A DNA stretch of 64,000 nt from Lytechinus pictus (taxonomy: Eukaryota; Echinodermata; Echinoidea; Temnopleuroida; Toxopneustidae), in the NCBI RefSeq assembly GCF_037042905.1, contig NC_087253.1, forward strand, positions 6,887,501 to 6,951,500, read 5' to 3'. Below are positions 26,233 to 36,699 of the stretch, piece by piece. Under the pieces are notes generated by a model that was given only the letters and a program-made list of their open reading frames with translations, was not told the DNA's origin and did no database searches. The first letter of the stretch is position 1; every line of letters starts with the position of its first letter. Both the position numbers and the translations under genes were made by a program.

Positions 26233-27059
26233 TAAAAATGCCTTAAACCTATTTTGCTTTACTGTCTGAAAATTTTAACATTCTTCCCCCCCCCCTCCCG
26301 AAATTCATAGTGAATTCCTGAGATTTGCATAATGGATACGCTTCGTTAAACTATGCTATGAGTTTAAAATAATTATTTACTGCAAGAAAGGCTGCAGGGG
26401 GGGGGGGCTAGAAATTAGCAAAATACATCATTCGGGAGACAAAAGTGACAGAGTTTATTACGGGGATTCATTTTGAATTACGATTAAGAAGAAATGGTTA
26501 GCTACAGGCGCATACGCAGGGGGGGGGGAATTAAACCTTAACCCCCACCCCGTCAGATTTTTTAAAAAACCTTTTTCTTTTTTGCTTGACAAATTTTCAT
26601 TCAACTCGACCCCCCCCTTGATATAACGTAAATCTGTATATTATTTTGTTTATTCTTTTATTTTTTAAGATTTAGATTTGTTGAAATTTATAGTCCCAGC
26701 CCCCCCCCCCCCCCCCATCAATGAAATTAACATCAATTAACATCAAGAAATTCAAAATGAGCAAAACAGATTTTTTTAATAACTAAATAATGAAATACCT
26801 GATTAATATGATCAGATATTTTCTAGCTAGACTTTGGTTTTGTCATGTTTTCAGTGTTTATTTTACGTGTATTGATTTGCAGTCCCTTTTTAGGAAAAAT
26901 ATAAGCCCGGAATATAATAACCTGCCTTTTGATAAAACGAAACATTTGTTACTTTCTTTTGAAAAGAAATTGATATTATCATCCCATAAATAGTTTAATT
27001 TGAAAATAACTGATCAATTTATAAACAGGTTCCCTCGTCAAATATATTCATTCGGTGTT
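26233..27059. other. AT-rich DNA with poly-C and poly-G tracts
   Basis: C- or G-runs of about 8-16 bases occur near 26286, 26398, 26521, 26612 and 26701. A 67-codon frame at 26790-26993 (+) has no recognisable domain. No gene supported. Confidence 0.45.
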
Positions 27060-27420
27060 CCAGTATTATAGAACAACCCTCGGAACCGCTAGTCGTGAAT
27101 ATTGTCCCTCCAATATGAACGAATCCATCTACCCTAAAAGCGAGTGTAATCGCCCGGCAACCAATCTATAAATACCGCCAGTGATATGTGCGTGGTCCGG
27201 ACCACATGATCCCGCGGCGGTAGTATTCTGCCGTTTGCTTGGCATGGACTGAGAAAATCGTGGGGCCCACATTTTCCCACGTGCGGCGTCCCTCACGTCT
27301 TATTTGAACCCCCTTCCATTACGGGCCATTTGGTTTGATCCACTCGAATTACATAACAGTTCTACGTGCGGGAATTTTCGTCATCCAGACGCAATATTGC
27401 GACGTATATTACAGAATTGA
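27060..27420. promoter_or_regulatory. GC-rich unique island with CCAAT and TATAAATA, candidate promoter or enhancer
   Basis: This is the most CpG-rich unique stretch of the central window (CCGCGGCGG, CACGTGCGGCG, TACGTGCGGG). CCAAT at 27161-27165 is followed one base later by TATAAATA at 27167-27174. An E-box CACGTG is at 27278-27283. No exon downstream on either strand is convincing, and CCAAT so close to a TATA box is not standard spacing, so an enhancer or the promoter of an unseen non-coding transcript is equally possible. Confidence 0.3.
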
Positions 27421-27699
27421 TATTTCATAAGCGGTATTTTGTCTTCATATTTCATGGGATTCATGTTACAATGGCATGGTTGTCGTGTAAATCAGAACGA
27501 CCTATCAGGAATAGTATGTTATCCATTTGTATTGATCATATCCCCGACAAATACTCCGTTGTTTCTGTCCACTGTAAAAAAAATTAAAATAAATAAATAA
27601 TAATAATAAAATAATATAATAAATACACTATCCCTCTATTTCCGCAGTTGGTCATAATCATCTTATTATTTTCCTTTTCGGTGACAGTTTCATTTAACC
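27421..27699. other. AT-rich DNA
   Basis: A short (AATA)n patch at 27583-27620. Nothing else recognised. Confidence 0.4.
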
Positions 27700-27919
27700 C
27701 ACACAGCAAAAACTGTGGTGTTAACCGGTGTACATAGAGGACCACACCAGTTATTTTACTCCGGTGTTAAATTGGTGTTATTACAACACATTTGGTTGTT
27801 ACATTTACACTCTTTGGTGTTATGTTCAATCTCTAGGGTGTAATTTTAACACCTCGGGGTGTGGTCCTCTATTAACACCAACTGTTGTCAGTTTTAACAC
27901 CACAGTCTTTACAGTGCAG
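27700..27919. mobile_element. Short hairpin MITE with CTGTGGTGTTAA arms
   Basis: The left arm CACAGCAAAAACTGTGGTGT, then GAGGACCACACC, is inverted on the right as GGTGTGGTCCTCTATTAAC, then AACACCACAGTCTTTACAGTG. The word GGTGTTAA or TTAACACC recurs about eight times, so the arms are themselves internally repetitive. No coding potential. Confidence 0.65.
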
Positions 27920-28379
27920 TATCAAAAGATTTTTTGAGAAAAATTGAAGTTCCACTTTGCACCGATGCAGAAATTTCGTCAAAACTCGATATGGAAATTT
28001 GCATAAAAATAATGCGTATAACTGACGGCATGCAAATTTGTGTGTTATCCGATTCGATGAAAACCCTGATTATGGAATAATAATAGTGTAATTGAAAAAC
28101 AAATCTGTTGTATACCAGCCAAGTCTTAAATTCATATTGTTGTTTGAAGATAGACCTATATTTTGTTAAATAAAATGGAGCAGGAATTTGTTGCCTCTGG
28201 TTATGGGGGGGGGGGGGGGGCCCGGGGGGTCCATAAAATTCCAAGGTGAATTGTATCTATACATTCACCATCTATTTATCTGCATAATTAACAAAATTTC
28301 ACCAAAAGTTTATAAGCAGACATTTTTTTTAAACAGTACCTTTCCAGGTCAGATGTGCTACAGCTTATTCGCTTCGCTC

Positions 28380-28848
28380 TCTCACAAAATTATGAAATGA
28401 CGTGTGCGGGGATCTGTGCAAAATGTGTTATACTTGCTTCTCGCTCCCGGGGCGGGGGCAGTCAAATGATCTATTGTTGTCCACATGCGTGACAAAACTA
28501 TTTCCAAACACCCTCTTAACGATTTTTTTTCTCTGTGTGCAAAATAACCCCTGATCAAGTTTTTCGCGGGCTTCATTTACACATTTTGGCCCCGGCCCTA
28601 AACAAGTTGTCGTCAGAATATGACCCCTAAACAAGTATTGTCTCGGGCTCGCACGATTTTTCAGAAACGAGGAAGAAAAAGCCCCGGGGGAAAAAACTTG
28701 GGGAAAAACATACCCTTAACACGTTTGGCTAGTCTTAAAAAAAGCTTTGGAAAAGAAAACACACCCTGAATACGCTTTGACCCCGCGATTGCATTGAAAG
28801 GTCTTTCAAAACCACCTTTTAAAAATAAAATCGGTGTTTTTTATACCC
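28380..28848. repeat. Degenerate ACCC(C)TAAACAAGTAT repeat element, split by B2
   Basis: Repeated words on the plus strand include CACCCTCTTAACGA, ACCCCTGATCAAG, CCCTAAACAAGTTG, ACCCCTAAACAAGTATTG, ACCCTTAACACGTTTGG and ACCCTGAATACGC. The same word class fills the complete inverted-repeat elements at 48197-48760 and 53557-54128. The next element is inserted in TACCCTTAA at the right edge, and the remainder (CGAGTGCTAGCGCTG and following) resumes at 29443. Confidence 0.5.
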
Positions 28849-28852
28849 TTAA

Positions 28853-29438
28853 AGGGATGGTCCGGGCTGAAAGTATTTATAGCTTAATAAATAGAATTCA
28901 CTGAGCAAAATGCCGAAAATTTCATCAAAATCGGATAACAAATATAACAAAGTTAATGAATTTTAAAGTTTAGCAATATTTTGTGAAAACAGTCGTAATA
29001 AATATTCATTAGGTGGGCTGATGATGTCACATCCCCACTTGTTCTTTTGTATTTTATTATATGAAATTAGGTTTATTCAAATTTTTTCCTCCAAGAACTG
29101 GAAAAATTGGATTGACAACTGATTTAGTGCATTAGATATTAAATTGCTGCAACTTATTTCATTATAAGGGAGACATATTATTCACACAAGTATGAAATAA
29201 TGAAAAAATTATGATTTTATGTAATAACATAAGAAAACAGAAAGTGGGGATGTGACATCATCAGCCCCCCCCCCCCTTATGAATATTCATGACGACTGTT
29301 TTCACAAAATATTGCTGAACTTTAAACTTCAATAACTTTATTATTTGTTATCCGATTTTTATGAAATTTTCGGCATTTTGCTTAGTGAATTCTACTCTAT
29401 GTATTAAGATATAAATATTTTCAGTCCGGACCATCCCT
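28853..29438. mobile_element. TTAA-flanked foldback element, GGGATGGTCCGGGCTGAAA family, copy B2
   Basis: Ends AGGGATGGTCCGGGCTGAAA and TTTCAGTCCGGACCATCCCT with TTAA on both sides (28849-28852 and 29439-29442). The arms carry GAAAATTTCATCAAAATCGG, AACAAAGTTAATGAATTTTA, TTTTGTGAAAACAGTCG, ATATTCATTAGGTGGGCTGA and GATGATGTCACATCCCCAC. The module order matches the CAAGTCCACC family, so the two families look like relatives. Confidence 0.85.
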
Positions 29439-29442
29439 TTAA

Positions 29443-30033
29443 CGAGTGCTAGCGCTGCCCGCGTCCAAAACTGAAAAACCACCCCTTAAAAGCGTTTTTT
29501 TTTTTTTTTTGGGGGGGGGGGGTCACGCACGCGTGTAGAGCAATATATTTGAGCCCCCCCCCCGGTCACGGTTGTTGTTTCCTGACGCTTTAAAAGCTGA
29601 TCCAATGATGTCGCCCCCCCCCCCCCACCACCACCATCACCACCACGAAATCCTGATCCGTATATATTGAACATGTTGAAAAAAAAGCCGAGTTTGGGAA
29701 GCAAATTAGTGTTCATTATTGGACGGGTAAAATCTTTTGAACATCCGACAAGTACTTTTCTGCAACTGTCTCCTTGGAGGAACCATGCAGAACTTTCATG
29801 ATAACGCCACCTACGACAATAAACATTATAATTTCCACGATTCATATTGGACCAATGATTTTATATGGCGTGGTGTCTAATGTGCTTTTCGCCACTGTTT
29901 GATGATCAAATGTGTATATAGTGCTGGTCGCTTGTATGGAATAAAAAATATATGATAATAATACGAATTACGCCCTTTCAGGCCACCCTCCCAGTCTCTC
30001 TCTTCATTCAGATCTTTTAAATACACAATACAA
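29443..30033. other. Remnant repeat and poly-G/C rich DNA
   Basis: T- and G-runs at 29498-29522 and C-runs at 29555 and 29614-29626 with a CACCACCATCAC patch. The open frame through this region is a low-complexity artefact. No gene recognised. Confidence 0.45.
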
Positions 30034-30235
30034 CTGAACACTGTTTAAAATTCTTATACGAGTGTTCATCATATAAACCTTATATAGTTGTAATAGTTGT
30101 AAGGGCATAACAGTTCAAACTGTGGTCATATAACAGTGCTTAAACAACATTGTTTACACTATTAAATAACTACTGTAACTTTAATATATCATGTATAGTA
30201 AACGGCTTTGTATGAAATTTTAAACATAATTGTGT
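30034..30235. mobile_element. Diverged hairpin element related to the one at 41472
   Basis: ACACTGTTTAAAATTCTTAT, then CATATAAACCTTATATAG, is loosely inverted as TAACTTTAATATATCATG, then AGTAAACGGCTTTGTATGAA. The word order matches the cleaner hairpin at 41472-41705 (CTGTTTAAGATTTTATAC, TATATGAACCTTACAG). Arm similarity here is only moderate. Confidence 0.4.
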
Positions 30236-32117
30236 ATTCGTCAGTATGCTCATTTTGCCCCCCCCCTATACATTTTAATTCAGAATAACATAAACTGAAA
30301 TAATAAAAAAAATCTAGCTTTGATGGAATCATAATCACATCTGATACACGTATGTAAAGACGAATATGAAACACATAAATCAATCATATCGAACCGTTTA
30401 TAAAATTGATATTCGTTATTCTAATTCTGGATCTGTGACAACAGAGTCCAACGTCAGGGCCATTAATTTTGACATAAAGCTTACCAATAATGATCTTTTG
30501 GTCGATTTTATGATAGATCATACACAATAATCACTTTAAAAAAAATCGTAGAAATCAGCCCCACAATCAATTATTGCAAAGCTTTCTGCAACCAAGCCAA
30601 AGTCTATGAAAATAATAAGAGTGACATTCATCTTTCCTATTTATCTATTTCTGCCCATAAACTTGTATTATTTCATAACTATATTTACCCGGCAGAAGGT
30701 ATCTTTCAAAACAGTTTGTTTAGACAATAAAAACAAAATGCAAACTTAGGCGTGTATAGCGTTTTCTTTATTTCTTTGGTCCAAATACATATACAGCAAA
30801 AGTATTGAAAAGTTCAATAGATGATAATTGAAAATATTTATGAATATTACAAAGTGTTATTGAATCCTTCACTACTGGGAAATATGATTACAATAATACT
30901 GTTTACAAACTGTACAACTAGTTGTATAATGACAATCTTGTTTAAACAGGGTTTTAGAATGATCAAACAACTTATTTTAACCCCTTTTATCATCGCAAAT
31001 CGTATCTCGAACTTTGATCGAGGCCAATAACAATAATCGCTGATAGCCATCTACATAATATAAAAAAGAGAACGATCTTTAAGGTATAACTTATCTTTAC
31101 ATCATGCAAATAATATTATGAGTATTATAAAATGCAACCAATGCCCAAGCATTACAACTGACTATAAAGGCTGACTATAAAGACTGTAACAATTACTTTA
31201 AAAATAATCATTATCCCGTATACTAAATGGCAATATTTTTTTTCACTACAAAAATTATTTATATAAAAAAGTATTGTACAGCGACATACTATTATCATAA
31301 ATGAAATTTTATGTGGGCGATACACAGAATATAAATGCGTTTTTTTAAAAGCTTCGTACAATACAATATGGCCTGACCCAAACCAAATTTTTGTAGTTAT
31401 TTTTTTTTTTTGTCGAGGCAGACCCCCTCTCTATTTCCTCTTTTTTTTGTCTGCCTGTCTCTCTCTCTCCACCCCCTCTTTCTTGTCCCTATTGGTCAAG
31501 CAGCCCCCCCCCCCTTTGCACCATCTCTGTCTCTCTCTCTCGCCCTCCCCTCCATCTCTCATTTGATCTTTACCCTGATTTTTTTTTTATCTCGTTTTGA
31601 AAACATGTACAAATAACCTGAAGAGCTTGACTAGATAATGCGCTCGCCCACAAAGTACCCCGACCCACACACACACTGATACACACACCCAAAATTTGGA
31701 AAGGATGATAACTTCACTTTCATGACTTAGGCCTAACGTTAAGAAAATATATATTGATGTTCCTTGCCTTCCCTTATTGTGGCCTACACGGAATTAGACA
31801 AAATTGAATTGCTGTGGATTCAGTAAGGAAAGGATTTCATAATTATACATTATCCCGTTGTGGACAATCCGGCTTGTAGTTGAACGCCATCTGCGGCAGA
31901 AACATTATAGTCGCAGATCCTCAAAACCCGTCCGTGATACTGCAAAACGAAAAAAAGAAAGAAAAATAATACAAACAACTGTGGAGTAAGAGTTGTATTA
32001 TTTCAGAAATCAAAGATAGTTATGGGCAGAAAGTACGGGAAATATTGTTTAGGGCGGGTTGGGGAGAAAGAAGGCGAGGGGGGCATGGGACAGAGAGATA
32101 TGGGGTTAAATGTCCAT
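30236..32117. other. Non-coding AT-rich DNA
   Basis: I see no exon, tRNA or transposon end. A pyrimidine-rich tract is at 31388-31570 (TTTTTTTTTTGTCGAGG, CTCTCTCTC), and a GA-rich patch at 32055-32105. Short open frames here are AT-driven. Confidence 0.45.
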
Positions 32118-32121
32118 TTAA

Positions 32122-32712
32122 GGTCAAGTCCACCCCAGAAAAATGTTGATTTGAATTAATAGAGAAAAATTAAACTAGCAAAACGCTGAAAATTTCATCA
32201 AAATCGGATATAAAATAAGAAAGTTAGGACATTTTAAAGTTTAGCTTATTTTTCACTAAACAGTGATATGCACAACTCAAATGAGACAGTCGATGATGTC
32301 CCTCACTCACTATTTCTTTTGTTTTTTATTGTTTGAATTATACAATATTTCATTTTTTATAGATTTGACAATAAGGACCAACTTGACTGAATCATATAGA
32401 ATTAAACAATGCTCATTCCACACGTTCAGGGAGGAATTAATCGTTGTTTCACTCGACAATGAGGAGAAAAATAGAATATTCCCTATTTCATATAATAAAA
32501 TACAAAAGAAATAGTGAGTGGATGATGTCATCAGTCTCCTCATTTGCATACCAACCATGATGTGCATATAACTGTTTTGTGAAATTAAGCAAAACTTTAA
32601 ACTGTCATAACTTTCTTATTTTACATGCGATTTTGATGAAATTTTCAGTGTTATGCTTGTTTGATTTTTCTCTTTTCATTCAAATCAACTTTTTGTTGGG
32701 GTGGACTTGTTT
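32122..32712. mobile_element. Foldback element, CAAGTCCACC family, copy A7
   Basis: Left end GGTCAAGTCCACCCCAGAAA after TTAA (32118-32121, one A shorter than other copies). Right end TTGTTGGGGTGGACTTGTTT is degraded, and the right TTAA is not clear. Both arms are otherwise well preserved, including GATGATGTCCCTCACTCACT and GATGATGTCATCAGTCTC. Confidence 0.75.
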
Positions 32713-33020
32713 ATTAATTTTCACGGTAATATTGTTAAAGATGATCAATTTTATTCTTGTCAATCGGACAACAATAATTTTCGCTTCCGTGACGCAATAC
32801 AAACTCAAGTCAAGAACACAGTAAATGTATTGAAAATTCCCGTCAAATGACAAATTACTGTCAAGAGGTCTTTGTTGATTCACCTACTTTTGACAAAGAC
32901 TTCTTGGTTGTTCATTGTCATGAAGGGCATTAAACAATACATTTTTTTTTTTTAATACGTCGTGCGTGTTGGAAGCGATCACTCCGCATTTGCCAAGTAA
33001 AGGTATATTTAAACTCAAAC
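32713..33020. other. Non-coding DNA
   Basis: A T-run near 32941-32953; nothing else. It ends with ACTCAAAC, the left target duplication of the next element. Confidence 0.4.
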
Positions 33021-33309
33021 TACTGGCGGATCCACGAAGGGGGGGGGGGGGGGCACAGCCGGCTCGTGCCCCCCTTTTGAGAGACACAATTACGATATTA
33101 ATGTAAAAATGCCGTTAAACACAAGTGTGTCCCCCCTTTGAAAGCGATGCCCTTTATTTTGCTTGTCAATTTTTTTTCGCGTACGAAATGTAGGCCTACT
33201 TAATTCTTTGTTGAAAACCTTTTTTTTCTTTCTCTTTTTTTGCTTGTCAAATTTTTCATTCGGGAAAATGTCCCCCCCCCCCTTTTGGAAAATCCTGGAT
33301 CCGCCCCTG
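33021..33309. mobile_element. hAT-like MITE, GGGGCGGATCC family, with perfect 8-bp target duplication
   Basis: Left TIR TACTGGCGGATCCACG (mutated from CAGGGGCGGATCCA), right TIR TGGATCCGCCCCTG. ACTCAAAC is exactly duplicated at 33013-33020 and 33310-33317. A G-run (33040-33053) and CCCCCC tracts lie just inside the ends. No transposase. CAG-ended TIR plus 8-bp duplication points to hAT. Confidence 0.8.
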
Positions 33310-33532
33310 ACTCAAACCATATATTAATGTTGGTTAAATCCCCCAGAGTATTGCATGTCACTATTCCATATAATTGCTAGATTAAGTTAATGAATGTGTC
33401 CAGAAATTGCAGAAATTTACTGATTTCACATCAGAATTTTATTCGATCGGGAGCCCGATAAAATTAGAACATTTGCATACTTTGTCTGAACCTTCTCAAT
33501 CATGGAACGATGGGGCTGAATAACATCTCAGT
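33310..33532. other. DNA 3' of the His/Pro-rich gene
   Basis: Nothing recognised beyond the target duplication copy at its left edge. Confidence 0.4.
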
Positions 33533-33538
33533 TTATTT
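33533..33538 (-). terminator. Candidate poly(A) signal AATAAA for the His/Pro-rich gene
   Basis: TTTATT on the plus strand reads AATAAA on the minus strand, about 275 bases downstream of the stop codon at 33812. It is the first such hexamer I find after the stop. The hexamer is frequent in AT-rich DNA, so this is only positional support. Confidence 0.35.
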
Positions 33539-33811
33539 ATGCTAAATATAATCATTGTTCGTAGCCTTCTAATATCCAATAATAAATATACAAAGTAAGT
33601 ACCTAGACGGCTATTTCGAATAACAAATTATTAAAAACAGATGTTGAAAACAATCCCGAGAGAGGGCGCTACATTTAAATATAAATGGGTTTTGTAATAT
33701 TCGATGATATCGTTCACATTATTGACCCTTTACCATGTTTACCAAAGTTTTAAACAGGCTATAAAAAGATGCACACTTTGATATGACAGAGGTGTGTGCG
33801 TTCACACTAAC

Positions 33812-34036
33812 CTAATGCGGATAAGTCGATCCCGGGTAACTGACTGGAGGTGGTTGCGGGTATCCAGAAGTTGGTGGAGGTGGTTGCGGATAAACGACTG
33901 GGGGTGGATTCTGCGGGTACGGATATGCTGGTGGGGGTTGCTGTGGGTAGCCTTGTTGGGGGTACGGGTAGCTCTGCGGTGGGGGCGGTGGTGCGGTTCC
34001 AGTCGGATAGCTAGGCGGCGGAGGGTTGGTCACGTA
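33812..34036 (-). CDS. His/Pro-rich protein of unknown function, last exon (Pro/Tyr-rich tail)
   Basis: The exon starts after TTTCTCTTTAG (AG at 34037-34038) in phase 0 and encodes 74 residues then TAG. The protein tail is about half proline with regular tyrosines: YVTNPPPPSYP, then QSYPYPQQGYPQQPPP, then SYPGSTYPH at the end. It includes two PPxY motifs (PPSY at 71-74 and PPAY at 99-102 of the 138-residue model), the ligand type of WW domains. Base composition is strikingly C-rich on the coding strand, unlike the AT-rich flanks, and the frame is free of stops over the whole block, so it is very unlikely to be chance. Similar P/Y/Q tails occur in scaffold and membrane-associated proteins; I do not recognise the family. 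The upstream exon is at 36501. Confidence 0.75.
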   Translation of the reverse strand, partial: YVTNPPPPSYPTGTAPPPPPQSYPYPQQGYPQQPPPAYPYPQNPPPVVYPQPPPPTSGYPQPPPVSYPGSTYPH

Positions 34037-34158
34037 CTAAAGAGAAATGAATGATGTAATGAAGGATAAACCACCTTTTTTTGTTCATTTCTTTTCCACG
34101 ATAACTCAACTCTTAAAACTAAACTCCGTTGCCCCCCCCTTCCGATCCCTACCACTTA

Positions 34159-34286
34159 TAAATAATGATAATAATAGCGGTATATTTACCCAGGGTAGCT
34201 ACTTCAGTTCCGAAAACTGTTCTCCCAGGGAGCCCTGCTATTAGTACCCCGGCTTTAGCTGGGCTGCCTATAGGCGCTCAAGCATT
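34159..34286 (-). repeat. 3' fragment of an (ATT)n-tailed tRNA-derived SINE
   Basis: Starting from the (TAATAA)n tail, the sequence TATTTACCCAGGGTAGC, CTTCAGTTCCGAAAA, GGGCCCTGCTATTA-like and CCGGCTTTAGCTGGGCTG matches the minus-strand copy at 40258-40470. The tRNA part is missing. Confidence 0.6.
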
Positions 34287-34309
34287 CTCCATTTCCGCCA
34301 CTCTCTAAA

Positions 34310-34760
34310 AAGTATTTTTTTTTTAATTTCAGTTAAATCATTATTATCAATATTATTTATTTGTTTATTTATTCTATTATTTATTTATTTATTTATTTAT
34401 CTATGTATTAATTTATTTATTCTATTCATTATTATTAATATTAATATTATTATTGTTATTATTATTATTTTTTTTTTTTGGGGGGGGTATATCATCAGAC
34501 ACATTTCTCACCCATATGATTATATTCATATAAAAAAAAATTATCTGGAAAACGTTCCATACTTACATTAATGTTGAATTTATGGAAATCGATATGTGGC
34601 GGATGCTTGTATATGACGTCACAATTTAAAATAAATAAATAAATAAATGAGTATATTAATGAATAAATGAATAAATAAATGAAATTATAATAAATAAATA
34701 AATAGATAAATAAATAAATAAATAAAATAATAATGATAATAATAATAATATAGGGTATTT
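34310..34760. repeat. Simple repeats (TTTA)n, (TTA)n and (AAAT)n around a short AT-rich segment
   Basis: (TTTA)n from about 34350 to 34430 and (TTA)n to 34470 are followed after 150 bases by the complementary (AAATA)n at 34626-34745. The pair forms a large potential inverted repeat. TGACGTCA is at 34614-34621 between them. Confidence 0.6.
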
Positions 34761-34860
34761 ATATTGCGCACATATCCACCTTGTTAGGTGCTCAAGGCGC
34801 TCCTATATTACCCGGCTAAGCTAGGCGTTCATAGCGCACACAGCTTTGGTGTGTGCGCCA
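34741..34860 (-). repeat. SINE 3' end, same family as the full copy at 63651
   Basis: Reading minus: GGCGCACACACC, AAAGCTGTGTGCGCTATGAA, CGCCTAGCTTAGCCGGGTAA, TATAGGAGCGCCTTGAGCAC, ATATAAATACCCTATATTA, then (ATT)n. This is almost identical to 63819-63936 on the plus strand, so it is a 5'-truncated recent copy. Confidence 0.8.
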
Positions 34861-35330
34861 ATTATTTATTAATAAATAAATAAGTACAAAAACATAGCTC
34901 TTTTATTCTTGGGTGTTTTTTTTATCAAACCTTCACCAATATCTTTCTCATTTTTGTTTCTGCTTATATTAAACCAACGCACGGTAAACTCCCCCTTTAA
35001 GGCGAGGGATGCAGGAATGCAACAATATACAGGCTGTTTATCTTTAGGCCTATATATCCATGCTTTAACCCATAAATCCAGCCCGCATAATAATGCAAGT
35101 TGAATATAATCGTTACAATAAACCCATTAAAGTCCAACATGGTATTATATTACACATTTCCATCATCATTGCCATGTTAACGGACAGCTCTTAAAATGTT
35201 CTGCCAAAAAAATGCAGGCATTCCTTTATTGCACACAGAGTGTTGATGTTTTTTTCTGTACAAAATGTCTCCCCCCTTTTGGAAAATCCTTCATCCACCC
35301 CTGTTAATGAATACCAAATTTCGGCAATAT
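34861..35330. other. Intronic DNA of the His/Pro-rich gene
   Basis: Nothing recognised except AT-rich stretches and a TCCCCCCTTTTGGAAAATCC fragment near 35270 that echoes the inner end of the hAT-like MITE at 33021. Confidence 0.4.
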
Positions 35331-36095
35331 TTTGTAAAAAAAAAGTATGCATGCCGTCAATATTATTGGTGGGCTGATGATGTTCATGGGCGGAAATCCC
35401 CCTACTCAAAATAGTAGGGGGGACACAATATTAAATGTCCCCCCTACTATTCGTGGTCTTTTATGATGGTAAGAAATACATCATTCAAAATCGAAATAAA
35501 ACATGTATTTTTGGACGAGATGACCTTACTTTTGGGATGATAATATTTTTTTTTGCTTGTCAAACTTATTTTCGTCGAAATGAACTTAAATTTGGGGTGA
35601 TAACCTTTTTTTCATTTTTTGTTTTATTATTATCATTTTTTTGTTGCTTTTCCAGCCAAATTGTCCAGCCCCTTGTCCCCCTACCTTTTGGGAGAGATTT
35701 CCGCCCCTGATGACGTTACACACCCTTTTTGATTTTCCGTATTCTTTTACATGAAATGAGAATCATTTGATATTTTAGTAAGTGTTTAAAACATGTCTCC
35801 CAGGTAATAATGACACAAGTTTCAGAAAGGATTATTTTCAAACTGTATATTATTAGTAAATGTTATTTGTACACTCTAATAATATGCAAAAGAATAAGTG
35901 GGGAGATAACGTCAGCAGCTAGCTCATTGCATATTCATGACGACTTGAACTGTTTCAGCGAAATAATGAAAACCATGCATTGAAATGCCAGGACTTTGTT
36001 ATTCCTTGTTCAATTTGGATCAAATTGCCGGTGGTTTGCTTGTTGGATTTTACTCGTTCTGTTTAAATCACACAATTTTCAGCCGGGAGTAACCC
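35331..36095. mobile_element. Decayed GGTCC-type foldback element B3, split by a hAT-like MITE
   Basis: GGCAATATTTTGTAAAAA, then ATTGGTGGGCTGATGATG on the left, and TGCATATTCATGACGAC, GAAATGCCAGGACTTTGTTA, then TTTTCAGCCGGGAGTAACCC on the right, are diverged forms of the B-family arms. The left TIR is lost. The inner MITE at 35385-35709 interrupts it in the GATGATGT word. Confidence 0.5.
35385..35709. mobile_element. hAT-like MITE with GGGCGGAAAT termini
   Basis: CATGGGCGGAAATCCCCCTA at the left is inverted as GATTTCCGCCCCTG at the right. ATGATGTT (35377-35384) and ATGACGTT (35710-35717) form an 8-bp target duplication with one mismatch. C-rich tracts sit inside both ends. No coding capacity. 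Confidence 0.7.
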
Positions 36096-36500
36096 TTTAA
36101 TCATAATTTTGTTGGCATGACAGATTTTTTTTCGAAGACACATGCGATGGTATCCTTCCCCCGTTTCACTTTTTGGCGGGAACAAACAAATTTCAATAGT
36201 TATTAATGTACTGTAAAGCAATTTGAACATTTCTGCGCCATAATACCCCCTCCAATTTATATAAAACTCTTGGATCCCCGTAGCCATACTTTTTGCATTA
36301 CATAATTTTTTTTACTAGGCGGATGATGAAAAAAGTTGATCAATACAATTCAAGTATCACTAAAATCTGCAGGCTTACTTAGTTACAACTACCGACAATG
36401 CTTGATTTAAATTACTCATTTAATTTTGGATTGCGGTCTTAACTACAATCATTTCTTCATCAATTATAGAATTTTAAAAGAAAAGAGTGATGGAGCTTAC

Positions 36501-36686
36501 AACAACTGTCTTTTCCTCCTTGACAACAGTCCTCGGTGGGGGCGGCTGACGGCTTGCACTGGCAGCGGCTGCGGCCCCGGCCCCTAAGGCCGCCCCTGCC
36601 ATGAAGCCAAGGGCAGGACCAGGACCATGGTGATGATGACGATGGGGAGGAGGATGGTGGTGATGGTGGTGGTGGTGGTGTCCAAA
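36501..36686 (-). CDS. His/Pro-rich protein of unknown function, middle exon
   Basis: The exon is bounded by CAATCTAG (acceptor, AG at 36687-36688) and GTT/GTAAGC (donor at 36500). It is 186 nt, phase 0 at both ends, 62 codons with no stop. It encodes FG followed by nine His, PPPHRHHHHGPGP, a small-residue segment of Ala and Gly (about residues 27-47 of the full model, mildly hydrophobic but rich in Ala, so a membrane segment is doubtful), then RQPPPPRTVVKEEKTVV. Joined to the exons at 45708 and 33812 it gives a 138-residue protein. His-rich runs can bind metal ions, but nothing here shows that they do. Composition is GC-rich against AT-rich introns. I do not recognise the family; a low-complexity open frame by chance is possible but hard to reconcile with matching phases and splice sites. 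Confidence 0.65.
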
Positions 36687-36699
36687 CTAGATTGAAAAA

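Noticed and set aside
26790..26993. 67-codon frame as an exon
   Set aside because: No motif, no splice sites of quality and no compositional support.
17068..32567. Recurring small minus-strand frames (HYFFCILLYEI, then NILFFSSLS) at 17068, 25693 and 32310 that look like a conserved peptide
   Set aside because: They lie at the same place in copies of one foldback MITE. Similarity is due to shared DNA, and the frames have different starts and lengths.
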